From Muriiphilus sp048268845 (lineage in GTDB: Bacteria > Pseudomonadota > Alphaproteobacteria > Rhodobacterales > Rhodobacteraceae): DNA of 64,000 nucleotides. Shown in pieces: positions 1 to 6,558 of the stretch (positions within the stretch are counted from its first letter, which is position 1; each line of letters opens with the position of its first letter). The notes under the pieces were generated by a model that was not told the origin of the DNA, ran no database searches, and saw only the letters and a program-made list of their open reading frames with translations. A program made the position numbers and the translations under genes. Where the stretch lies: positions 67,152 to 131,151 of the forward strand of contig JBLWUQ010000009.1 in assembly GCA_048268845.1 (NCBI GenBank). Direction: 5' to 3'.

Positions 1-369
1 GACATCCAGGAACGGCTGGAGCTTGCCTTTCTGTTCATCTCGCACGACCTCAGCGTGGTTCGCCATATCGCCGATGATGTCATGGTGATGTATCTCGGTC
101 GCCCGGTCGAATTCGGCGCGAAGGAAGACGTCTTCGCCGGCCCGCGCCACCCCTATACCAAGGCGCTTCTGTCGGCGACACCTTCGACCGAGCCGCATCC
201 CGACCGGGTGCGGATCAAGCTGACCGGCGAGCTGCCTTCGCCGCTGGCGATCCCGGACGGCTGCCCGTTCGCGCCGCGCTGCTGGAAGGCGCAGGACAGA
301 TGCCGCGCCGAACGCCCCCTGCTCGAGGGCGCCAGCCACAAGGCCGCGTGCTTCTTTCCGGAACATTGA
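1..369 (+). CDS. Peptide-type ABC transporter ATPase, C-terminal fragment
   Basis: The reading frame is open from the first base, so this is the last 122 residues of a gene that starts outside the window. The stretch SHDLSVVRHIADDV is the H-loop region of an ABC ATPase. It is followed by the oligopeptide/dipeptide-transporter C-terminal extension, with HPYTKALLSATP and the CPFAPRC cysteine motif. Family knowledge places such proteins (DppD/DppF, OppD/OppF) on the cytoplasmic face of a di- or oligopeptide importer. The Walker A and signature motifs lie upstream of the window, so the substrate and the exact subunit cannot be decided. A related substrate class, such as nickel or a glycoside, is possible. 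Confidence 0.85.
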   Translation, partial: DIQERLELAFLFISHDLSVVRHIADDVMVMYLGRPVEFGAKEDVFAGPRHPYTKALLSATPSTEPHPDRVRIKLTGELPSPLAIPDGCPFAPRCWKAQDRCRAERPLLEGASHKAACFFPEH

Positions 370-415
370 TTGCAGGGGCGCAACCCGCCGACTTGCGGAA
401 ACCGGCAATCGGGCG

Positions 416-727
416 TCAGTGCGTCCAGGTTCCCCGGCGCGTCGGCGCGAAGTTCTCGCCGTAGCCGCCGGCGCGGATGTTGTGGCCGCGTTTGTTCGGT
501 TCGGTGACGACCGCGTTGATGCCGTTTTCCTTGGCAAAGGCCAGCGCGGCCTCTTTCGTGGCGAAGCGGAGCCTCACCTGCGCCTGGGTATCGGCGGAGC
601 TGGTCCAGCCCATCAGCGGGTCGATCTCGCGCGCCTCGTCGGCGACGTATTCCAGCACCCAGTTTTTGGTGCGGGCCTGACCGGAGGTCATCGCGTTGCG
701 GGCGGGTTTGTAGATACGGGCACGCAT
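416..727 (-). CDS. NDUFS4-like complex I accessory subunit
   Basis: A 103-residue protein starting MRARIYKPARNAMTSGQ and containing the WVLEYV and DPLMGWTSSADT stretches characteristic of the ETC complex I subunit family (NDUFS4/18-kDa type, PF04800). In alphaproteobacteria this is a peripheral accessory subunit of NADH:ubiquinone oxidoreductase, acting on the cytoplasmic side of the membrane. The start was chosen at the methionine where family similarity begins; the frame stays open further upstream, but the extra residues look non-coding. It is a monocistronic gene, convergent with the ABC ATPase fragment and away from any nuo operon, which is usual for this subunit. Length matches the family. 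Confidence 0.87.
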   Translation of the reverse strand: MRARIYKPARNAMTSGQARTKNWVLEYVADEAREIDPLMGWTSSADTQAQVRLRFATKEAALAFAKENGINAVVTEPNKRGHNIRAGGYGENFAPTRRGTWTH

Positions 728-1014
728 GAGGCTCTCCCTTTTCACCACGGGTCTTATCGGAAAAGACCGGGGGCTTCGCAAGGGGAAAACGCCGGTGTCG
801 GCCCCGGCGACGCCAGCGCAAGAGCACAGTGGACTGCCGGTCACCAGCGAGGGAGCGAGGGTGGGGTGGGTGTTTCGCCGGGACCGGCAGCCTGTCTGCT
901 GCTTGCCCTTGAAGACTAACGCGCAGGTGGCGCGGGTTGCAACAGCTAATAACACCTCTGGTTGCGGAATGTCGTGAAAGTTCTCTGCAGAATTGCAGGA
1001 CTTTGTTAACGGTT

Positions 1015-1953
1015 TCACGCCGCGCGCGGCGGCTTGACCATGAAATCGGGCGGCGGCGCCAGCAGGTCGCGCAGCAATCCCGCCTCGTGGCGCTTGAGCA
1101 CCGCGCGCGCGAGGTTGCCGTAGCGGCCCGGCAGGCTGCGCAGCTCGGGAAACAGCGCGAACACCTCGTCGCGGGTCTCCGCATCAAAGCCGTCAAGCCC
1201 TACCCCGCCGGGATAGAAGCTCTCGGACGCGCAGTTCCGGCTGAACACGATCTGGTGGCGGTCGAACAACAGGTGGAAATACTCGACCTCCGGCACCGGT
1301 TGCGACAGGATCGTCTGGCCGTTGACCAGATGCCGGACCGGGCAAAGCACCTCGTCCTGCCCGAACAGAAGCTGTGCCGAAGCCCCGCCAAGCAGCATCC
1401 GGTGCATCGGCGACACCACCAGATCGCGCGCCGGAATCCCCGGCCCGATCGCCCCCTTGCGCAGCACGACCGGGCGCAGCGCCTCGTCGCCCGCCATCAG
1501 CTCGATCCGGCGCGACCCGATCCAGCGGATCGGCTGCGGCCCGTCGTCGAGCGTCAGGACCATGTCGCCAACGCGCAGATCCTCGACCGGACGTGGTCCG
1601 CGCGGCGTCTCGATCGGGGTGCCGCGGGTGAAACAGGGCGGCTCGTCGGTGCCCCGGATGGTGATGGTGACGGTCGAGTTTCCGCCGGTCGAGGAGACGT
1701 TGAAAACCTCGGTCAGCGTGTCGCCGCTGTCGAGCGCCTGGATCGACGGCTGCGAATTCAGCGCCTGATAGGACCACACCCCGTCCCGGTTGATCGTGAG
1801 CGTGCCATAGGTCCCGGTCAGCGTCCCGGCGGTCCATGCGCCGGCGTCCGAGCCGAACCAGAAGTTGATGTCACCCGTCGCGGTCAGATGGCCGGTGCCC
1901 GAGACGGCGACATCCTCGGTGACGCTGCCGGTGGAGGGAACCGGAACACCCAT
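1015..1953 (-). CDS. VCBS-Hint domain protein
   Basis: A 312-residue protein with two parts. Residues about 10-103 resemble a single VCBS/cadherin-like repeat (LTGTYGTLTINRDGVWSY, then a TVTITIRGTDEPP ending). Residues from Cys107 form a Hint domain of the Hedgehog/intein type (CFTRGTPIETPRG, VEDLRVGDMVLT, LVVSPMHRMLL). Hint domains perform self-catalysed N-to-S acyl shifts that can cleave or ligate the chain at the conserved cysteine, here directly after the VCBS part. No signal peptide is visible, so export would need a C-terminal or accessory route. The ATG overlaps the TGA of the upstream acyltransferase gene (ATGA), indicating translational coupling. The protein contains only three lysines, all on the Hint side. 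The true substrate or cleavage event is unknown. Confidence 0.8.
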   Translation of the reverse strand: MGVPVPSTGSVTEDVAVSGTGHLTATGDINFWFGSDAGAWTAGTLTGTYGTLTINRDGVWSYQALNSQPSIQALDSGDTLTEVFNVSSTGGNSTVTITIRGTDEPPCFTRGTPIETPRGPRPVEDLRVGDMVLTLDDGPQPIRWIGSRRIELMAGDEALRPVVLRKGAIGPGIPARDLVVSPMHRMLLGGASAQLLFGQDEVLCPVRHLVNGQTILSQPVPEVEYFHLLFDRHQIVFSRNCASESFYPGGVGLDGFDAETRDEVFALFPELRSLPGRYGNLARAVLKRHEAGLLRDLLAPPPDFMVKPPRAA

Positions 1954-2471
1954 CAGGCCACCTCGTCCGCGTAGAGCACGGCTTGGACCAGGCCGCGCCG
2001 GCCGCGTGTCGCATCGCCCAGCACCACCTTGCGCAGGTTGCCAGCCCGGTCGAGACGGGCAAACCGGAACGCCCCTTCGGGCGGATGGCGCGCGATGTGG
2101 CGCGCGATCTGGCGGCCATGGCCGAAGGGCGCGATCAGGTCGAGAAACCACAGGTTCGGGCCGGCGATCCAGTCGGCCTCACCGGGCAGCACGCGGTCAT
2201 GCAGCATCCGCTCGGCCACCTTGTCGGTCAGCCGCGCCCAGATCAGCGCCGCCGCCGTCGCGCCGCCCTCATCCTCGAAGAAGCGCACGCAGCCGTGGTT
2301 GACGGCGGGAAAGAACAGGCTTGCCAGCACCGAGCCGCGATAGCCCCGGTGCAGCGGGCAGTAACCGGCGAGAAAGCTCAGCTTGCCCAGCGCGAGCAGA
2401 TGCTCGTCTGTCGGCCCTCTGGGCCGGGGTGCGGGTGCCGCCCCCCTGGTTTTCGCCGTGCTGCCCGACAT
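1953..2471 (-). CDS. HlyC-type toxin-activating lysine acyltransferase
   Basis: A 172-residue protein that matches the HlyC/RtxC/CyaC family along most of its length. The catalytic pair is present: His41 in CPLHRGY and Asp111 in FLDLIAPFG, spaced 70 residues apart, much like His23 and Asp92 of HlyC. Family members transfer a fatty acyl chain from acyl-ACP to internal lysines of an RTX toxin in the cytoplasm before type I secretion. The start is the ATG at 2471, which gives the normal family length; longer in-frame starts would add an unrelated leader. Four-base overlap with the Hint-protein gene makes a two-gene unit. No RTX toxin or type I exporter lies in this window, so the acylation target is unknown. 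Confidence 0.85.
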   Translation of the reverse strand: MSGSTAKTRGAAPAPRPRGPTDEHLLALGKLSFLAGYCPLHRGYRGSVLASLFFPAVNHGCVRFFEDEGGATAAALIWARLTDKVAERMLHDRVLPGEADWIAGPNLWFLDLIAPFGHGRQIARHIARHPPEGAFRFARLDRAGNLRKVVLGDATRGRRGLVQAVLYADEVA

Positions 2472-2620
2472 CGTTTGCGATGCCCCTTTGTTTGCGGCGA
2501 GAATCACCCATTGTTTACGCCAAGTCAACAAACCCGGGCGCGCGCCGGGCCATGTGTTGCAGCAACGCCCCCTTGTATGAGAACAAAAAGGGGTCAGATT
2601 GGGGGCAACAGGAGAATCCC
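2472..2620. promoter_or_regulatory. Divergent promoter region, acyltransferase unit and uvrB
   Basis: This 149-base gap separates the divergent starts of the acyltransferase (minus) and uvrB (plus). On the minus strand TTGACT is followed 17 bases later by GATTCT, a weak sigma-70-like pair for the acyltransferase unit. Near uvrB the sequence GAACAAAAAGGGGTC resembles a damaged form of the alphaproteobacterial LexA site GAAC-N7-GAAC, with one mismatch in the second half. Both are pattern readings only. Confidence 0.3.
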
Positions 2621-4774
2621 ATGCCCGACGCCCCGCTGACATCGCCGATCCCCGCCAAGCCCAAGCTCGAAGGCGGCCGGCGCTTCGTGATGCACACCAC
2701 GTTTTCGCCCTCGGGCGACCAGCCCACCGCCATCGCCGAGCTGAGCCAGGCCGTCAAGGACGGCGAGCGCGATCAGGTGCTGCTGGGCGCGACCGGCACC
2801 GGCAAGACCTTCACCATGGCCAAGGTGATCGAGGAAACCCAGCGTCCGGCGATCATCCTTGCGCCCAACAAGACGCTGGCGGCGCAGCTTTACGGCGAGT
2901 TCAAGAACTACTTTCCGGAAAACTCGGTCGAGTATTTCGTGTCCTATTACGACTACTACCAGCCCGAAGCCTATGTCGCGCGCACCGATACCTTCATCGA
3001 GAAGGAAAGCCAGATCAACGAACAGATCGACCGGATGCGCCACTCGGCCACCCGCGCGCTCTTGGAGCGCGACGACGTGATCATCGTCGCCTCGGTGTCC
3101 TGCATCTACGGTATCGGCAGCCCCGAGACCTATGTGGCGATGACCCAGGATCTCGAGGTCGGCAAGGAATACAACCAGCGCGAGGTGATGAAGGACCTCG
3201 TCGCCCAGCAATACAAGCGCAACGACAGCGCCTTTGCGCGCGGCTCGTTCCGGGTGCGCGGCGACTCGCTTGAGATCTGGCCCAGCCACCTCGAGGATCG
3301 CGGCTGGCGGCTGTCGTTCTTCGGTGAGGAGCTCGAGGCGATCACCGAGTTCGACACGCTGACGGGCGCGAAAACCGACACGCTCGACAAGGTGCGGGTC
3401 TATGCCAATTCGCATTACGTGACCCCCACGCCGACCCTGAAACAGGCCATCGCCGGCATCAAGGCCGAGCTTGCGCTGCGCCTCAAGCAGTTCGAGGCGG
3501 AAGGCAAACTGCTGGAGGCGCAGCGCCTTGAGCAGCGCACGCGGTTCGACCTCGAGATGCTGGAGGCGGCCGGGTTCTGCAACGGGATCGAGAACTATTC
3601 GCGCTACCTGACCGGCCGCGCGCCGGGCGAGCCGCCGCCGACGCTGTTCGAATACATCCCCGACAACGCGCTGGTCTTTGCGGATGAAAGCCACGTCTCG
3701 GTGCCGCAGATCGGCGGCATGTACAAAGGCGACTACCGGCGCAAGTTCACGCTGGCCGAGCACGGTTTCCGCCTGCCGTCCTGCATGGACAACCGTCCGC
3801 TCAAGTTCGAGGAATGGGACGCGATGCGGCCGCAATCGGTGTTCGTCTCCGCCACCCCCGGCCCGTGGGAGCTGGACCGCACCGGCGGCGTCTTCACCGA
3901 ACAGGTGATCCGCCCGACCGGGTTGGTCGACCCCGAGGTGGAAATCCGCCCGGTGGAAATGCAGGTCGACGACCTTCTGGACGAGGTGCGCCGCGTCTCC
4001 GCCCGAGGCATGCGCACGCTTGTCACCACGCTGACCAAGCGCATGGCCGAGGATCTCACCGAATACATGCACGAACAGGGCATCCGCGTGCGCTACATGC
4101 ACTCGGACATCGACACGATCGAACGCATCGAGATCCTGCGCGACCTGCGGCTCGGGGCCTTCGACGTGCTGGTGGGGATCAACCTGTTGCGCGAGGGGCT
4201 GGATATTCCCGAATGTGGCCTGGTGGCGATCCTCGATGCCGACAAGGAGGGCTTCCTGCGATCGGAAACCTCGCTGATCCAGACCATCGGCCGCGCCGCG
4301 CGCAACGCGGAAGGCCGCGTCATCATGTATGCCGACCGCATCACCGGCTCGATGGAGCGCGCGCTGGCCGAAACCGACCGCCGCCGCGCCCGCCAGACCG
4401 CCTATAACGAGGAGCACGGCATCACGCCCACGACGATCAGGAAGAACGTCGACGACGTGCTGTCAGGGCTCTACGCCGGCGACACCGACATGAGCCGGGT
4501 GACGGCGAAAATCGATAAAGTGATGGTCGGGGCCAACCTGCAGGCGCATCTGGACGCTCTGAGGTTGGAAATGCGCAAGGCCGCCGAGAACCTGGAGTTC
4601 GAGGAAGCGGCAAGGCTGCGCGACGAGGTGCACCGGCTGGAGGCGGTGGAACTGGCGATCGCCGACGACCCGCTGGCGCGGCAATCCGCGGTGGAGGCGG
4701 CCAGCGCACCGAAGGTGCGGGGGAGGTCTACGGCGGGAAGGCCGGGGCAGAGGGCTGGGCGCGGGAAGCGGTGA
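2621..4774 (+). CDS. uvrB: Excinuclease ABC subunit B
   Basis: A 717-residue protein with the complete UvrB layout. Walker A GATGTGKT lies at residues 56-63. The beta-hairpin region YYDYYQPEAYV, which clamps the non-damaged strand, follows. DADKEGFLR and the helicase motif GRAARN come near residue 550, and the C-terminal UvrC-binding UVR motif NLEFEEAARLRDEVHRLE is near residue 660. With UvrA it verifies DNA damage, and with UvrC it directs dual incision in nucleotide excision repair. The ATG at 2621 was chosen for its upstream AGGAG and because similarity begins there; the frame is open further upstream but not family-like. It is transcribed alone and ends in a nested hairpin. Confidence 0.97.
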   Translation: MPDAPLTSPIPAKPKLEGGRRFVMHTTFSPSGDQPTAIAELSQAVKDGERDQVLLGATGTGKTFTMAKVIEETQRPAIILAPNKTLAAQLYGEFKNYFPENSVEYFVSYYDYYQPEAYVARTDTFIEKESQINEQIDRMRHSATRALLERDDVIIVASVSCIYGIGSPETYVAMTQDLEVGKEYNQREVMKDLVAQQYKRNDSAFARGSFRVRGDSLEIWPSHLEDRGWRLSFFGEELEAITEFDTLTGAKTDTLDKVRVYANSHYVTPTPTLKQAIAGIKAELALRLKQFEAEGKLLEAQRLEQRTRFDLEMLEAAGFCNGIENYSRYLTGRAPGEPPPTLFEYIPDNALVFADESHVSVPQIGGMYKGDYRRKFTLAEHGFRLPSCMDNRPLKFEEWDAMRPQSVFVSATPGPWELDRTGGVFTEQVIRPTGLVDPEVEIRPVEMQVDDLLDEVRRVSARGMRTLVTTLTKRMAEDLTEYMHEQGIRVRYMHSDIDTIERIEILRDLRLGAFDVLVGINLLREGLDIPECGLVAILDADKEGFLRSETSLIQTIGRAARNAEGRVIMYADRITGSMERALAETDRRRARQTAYNEEHGITPTTIRKNVDDVLSGLYAGDTDMSRVTAKIDKVMVGANLQAHLDALRLEMRKAAENLEFEEAARLRDEVHRLEAVELAIADDPLARQSAVEAASAPKVRGRSTAGRPGQRAGRGKR

Positions 4775-4784
4775 CATATCCACA

Positions 4785-4851
4785 GGGCAGCGCCCGGACC
4801 GAGGGGTGGGCGAGAAGCGCCCGCCCCGTGGGGGCGGTCCGGGCGCTGCCC
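4785..4851 (+). terminator. Nested hairpin after uvrB
   Basis: A perfect 17-base inverted repeat (4785-4801 with 4835-4851, GGGCAGCGCCCGGACCG) encloses a second hairpin (4803-4812 with 4818-4827, one G-U pair). It starts 10 bases after the uvrB stop. The T-run expected of an intrinsic terminator is absent, so it may act as a 3'-end stabiliser or belong to a palindromic repeat family. Confidence 0.55.
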
Positions 4852-4891
4852 GGCGGTGCCGGGCGGGGAAAGAGGCGTAAGACGAGGCTAT

Positions 4892-5461
4892 TCAACCTGG
4901 GTCTTCATTTGTTTTCATAAAATCCGCATAAGCCAACAGATCCAACTCCCGCTCGAAGAACGTTTGTAGTGCCTTGGCCAGCCCTCTCACCCACTCGCCT
5001 TGCGGGTCTCCGTCAAGAAATTCCGACAACTTGGATGAAAGGGGGTTTGATTGATAATGAAATGTGGCGTTTCTGAAGCGCTTGAGGGATTTCACTCGTT
5101 CTTCGGATTTTAGGTATGCCTCGACGCGCTCATCACTCAGCCCAAGTTCTTGGAAGCCTTCGACGACGACAAAGATCATTGCATAGTAAACCGATATCAT
5201 TCGTAATGCTGAGAACTGCTCACCGCTGTCTTCCGCCGTTTTCGGAACAAAAATTGGTCCCCCGGTGAAAGAAAGGGAGCGTCGAAGATGAAACTCAACA
5301 GACTCCGCAGCCACGAAATGGACAAACAAAGATGCGACCTTTGGGTCAAATCCTTTTGCTTTCGCGATTTCAGGCGCAGGCGCAATGGCCGCGAAGGATG
5401 CAAGAATTCTAAACAATGGGTTGTCTGTCAGCATGACCGTGTTTCTACGCAGATATCCCAT
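4892..5461 (-). CDS. Hypothetical protein with HEPN-like RNATFH motif
   Basis: A 189-residue soluble, helix-rich protein that I cannot assign to a named family. Arg130 to His135 read RNATFH, matching the R-x4-H signature of HEPN RNases; the motif follows a charged helix (VKSLKRFR), as is common in HEPN folds. HEPN proteins act as RNA-cleaving toxins or defence effectors, but the motif also occurs in inactive relatives. The gene is visibly richer in A and T and uses more AAA, GAA and ATT codons than its neighbours, suggesting acquisition from elsewhere. No antitoxin (MNT-type nucleotidyltransferase) is adjacent. The start is uncertain: ATG at 5461 or ATG at 5434, neither with a clear ribosome site. 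Confidence 0.6.
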   Translation of the reverse strand: MGYLRRNTVMLTDNPLFRILASFAAIAPAPEIAKAKGFDPKVASLFVHFVAAESVEFHLRRSLSFTGGPIFVPKTAEDSGEQFSALRMISVYYAMIFVVVEGFQELGLSDERVEAYLKSEERVKSLKRFRNATFHYQSNPLSSKLSEFLDGDPQGEWVRGLAKALQTFFERELDLLAYADFMKTNEDPG

Positions 5462-5540
5462 ATTGGCAAGAATCGGCTACGGTGCCGACCGGTGCAACCC
5501 TAACACCTTCGCGCCCACCCTGGGGGCGGGTCGGGCGCGA

Positions 5541-5641
5541 ACCGGATCGCGTTGCGATCCGGGGTGGTGTTTCTCATCACGCGCCCCGGACTTGATCCGG
5601 GGCCTCCCCCGCCGCAAGAGGTCCCGGCGCGGGGCCGGGAC
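5541..5641. repeat. Cluster of three GC-rich palindromes
   Basis: Three dyads lie within 100 bases: CCGGATCGC/GCGATCCGG (5542-5562), GCCCCGGA/TCCGGGGC (5583-5603) and GTCCCGGC/GCCGGGAC (5621-5641). The middle one, with the loop CTTGA, resembles a short palindromic repeat commonly seen between genes in alphaproteobacteria. The cluster fills most of the gap between the HEPN-like gene and the ABM-domain gene. It could end transcription from the ABM gene, whose stop is at 5651. Confidence 0.6.
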
Positions 5642-5650
5642 GGCGCCCCC

Positions 5651-5971
5651 TCACCCCGAGGTCATCACCACGTCATACAGCACCGGCTCGAACCCGCGGC
5701 TGAGGTCGTTGAACTTGCGGCTGTAGGTCCGCATCTCGGTCGAGCGCAGCATGGCCTGGAAATCCTCGCGGGTCTTCCACTGGGTATAGTTGGCCACCCG
5801 CGTCTGGGCGTCGTTGACGTGGATCGCGGCGCCGATGAAGCCCGGTTGCTTGCTGACGAAATTGGTGCAGGCCGACTGCAGTTCCTCGAGCAAGTCGTGA
5901 CAGGTGGCCGGCGTCACCTCGAAGGTGGTGATGACGGTCTGAAGCTTGACGTCCTTGTTTATCATGGGCAT
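5651..5971 (-). CDS. ABM-domain (antibiotic biosynthesis monooxygenase-like) protein
   Basis: A 106-residue protein with the small alpha-beta barrel pattern of the ABM/dimeric ferredoxin-like superfamily: VITTFEVTPATCHDLLEEL, the PGFIGAAIHV strand and NYTQWKTREDFQAML. Members include heme-degrading enzymes, quinol monooxygenases and many proteins of unknown activity. No residues here fix a substrate. The ATG at 5971 is preceded by GGAGG at good spacing, favouring it over the ATG at 5992. It lies downstream of the universal stress protein gene in the same direction, with a hairpin between them, so it may be transcribed separately. Confidence 0.72.
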   Translation of the reverse strand: MPMINKDVKLQTVITTFEVTPATCHDLLEELQSACTNFVSKQPGFIGAAIHVNDAQTRVANYTQWKTREDFQAMLRSTEMRTYSRKFNDLSRGFEPVLYDVVMTSG

Positions 5972-6009
5972 GGCGGCCTCCGTTCTTGTCACATCCAGCC
6001 TGGCAACTG

Positions 6010-6038
6010 TTCAGGCCGGGGTCAGAACCCCGCCTGAA
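6010..6038 (-). terminator. Hairpin downstream of the universal stress protein gene
   Basis: TTCAGG pairs with CCTGAA and GGGGT with ACCCC around a 4-base loop, with a single bulged base. It begins 25 bases after the stress-protein stop codon on the minus strand. There is no long T-run. Confidence 0.45.
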
Positions 6039-6062
6039 CCTCGCCAGAAATTATCCGCCGCC

Positions 6063-6470
6063 CTAGCGCACGACGTGCACCGAACAGGGCGCGTGGCGCA
6101 CGACGCGGGACGCGGTCGAGCCGAGGAAATAGGTCTGGAAGCCCGGCCGGTGCGACGCGATCACGATGCAGTCGTTCTTGTTTGCCTCGGCGTAGTCGAC
6201 GATCGTATGCCCGGCATGGCCCTCGATCACCTTGACCTTGATGCCCGGATGGCCCTCGAGGTTCTTGGCAATCGCCTCCTCGATCTCCTGGATATTGTCG
6301 GCGAGCTGGTTCTCCGGCAGGTATTGCGCGACGTAGGAGGGGATTTCCTCGATGACGTGCAGCGCGGTGATCGTGGCGCCCTCTGCGGCGATCGCCTCGG
6401 CGATCTCGATGGACCGCAGCGTGTCGCGCTCCATCCCGAAGGCCACCGGCACAAGAATATTCTGATACAT
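6063..6470 (-). CDS. Universal stress protein, UspA family
   Basis: A 135-residue single-domain UspA-fold protein beginning MYQNILVPVAFG and ending with the usual PCSVHVVR strand. The nucleotide-binding loop region reads SHRPGFQTYFLGSTAS, close to the ATP-binding G-2x-G-9x-G(S/T) pattern but with a changed first glycine, so ATP binding is uncertain. Family members accumulate in the cytoplasm under starvation or low oxygen. A perfect TGACCTAGGTCA palindrome 58 bases upstream resembles an FNR-type site, consistent with anaerobic control as known for some Usp genes in this group. Length is normal. Confidence 0.9.
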   Translation of the reverse strand: MYQNILVPVAFGMERDTLRSIEIAEAIAAEGATITALHVIEEIPSYVAQYLPENQLADNIQEIEEAIAKNLEGHPGIKVKVIEGHAGHTIVDYAEANKNDCIVIASHRPGFQTYFLGSTASRVVRHAPCSVHVVR

Positions 6471-6527
6471 GACTCGCGCTCCTGATTGATGTTGCGTCCA
6501 GTGTCGTCGTTGCGGGCGTGAAATTCA

Positions 6528-6541
6528 ATGACCTAGGTCAA
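6528..6541 (-). promoter_or_regulatory. FNR/FnrL-like palindrome upstream of the stress-protein gene
   Basis: On the minus strand the site reads TTGAC-CTAG-GTCAT, against the FNR-family consensus TTGAT-N4-ATCAA. The central 12 bases TGACCTAGGTCA are a perfect palindrome. It sits 58 bases before the stress-protein ATG, compatible with activation at about -41. Confidence 0.4.
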
Positions 6542-6558
6542 GCCCGGCGCGGGGTGGC

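Noticed and set aside
2583..2597. LexA (SOS) box for uvrB
   Set aside because: GAAC-N7-GGTC has a mismatch in the second half site; mentioned only as a weak resemblance.
1953..2642. Longer start for the HlyC-type acyltransferase
   Set aside because: The extra 57 residues are cysteine- and arginine-rich, not family-like, and would run into the uvrB start region.
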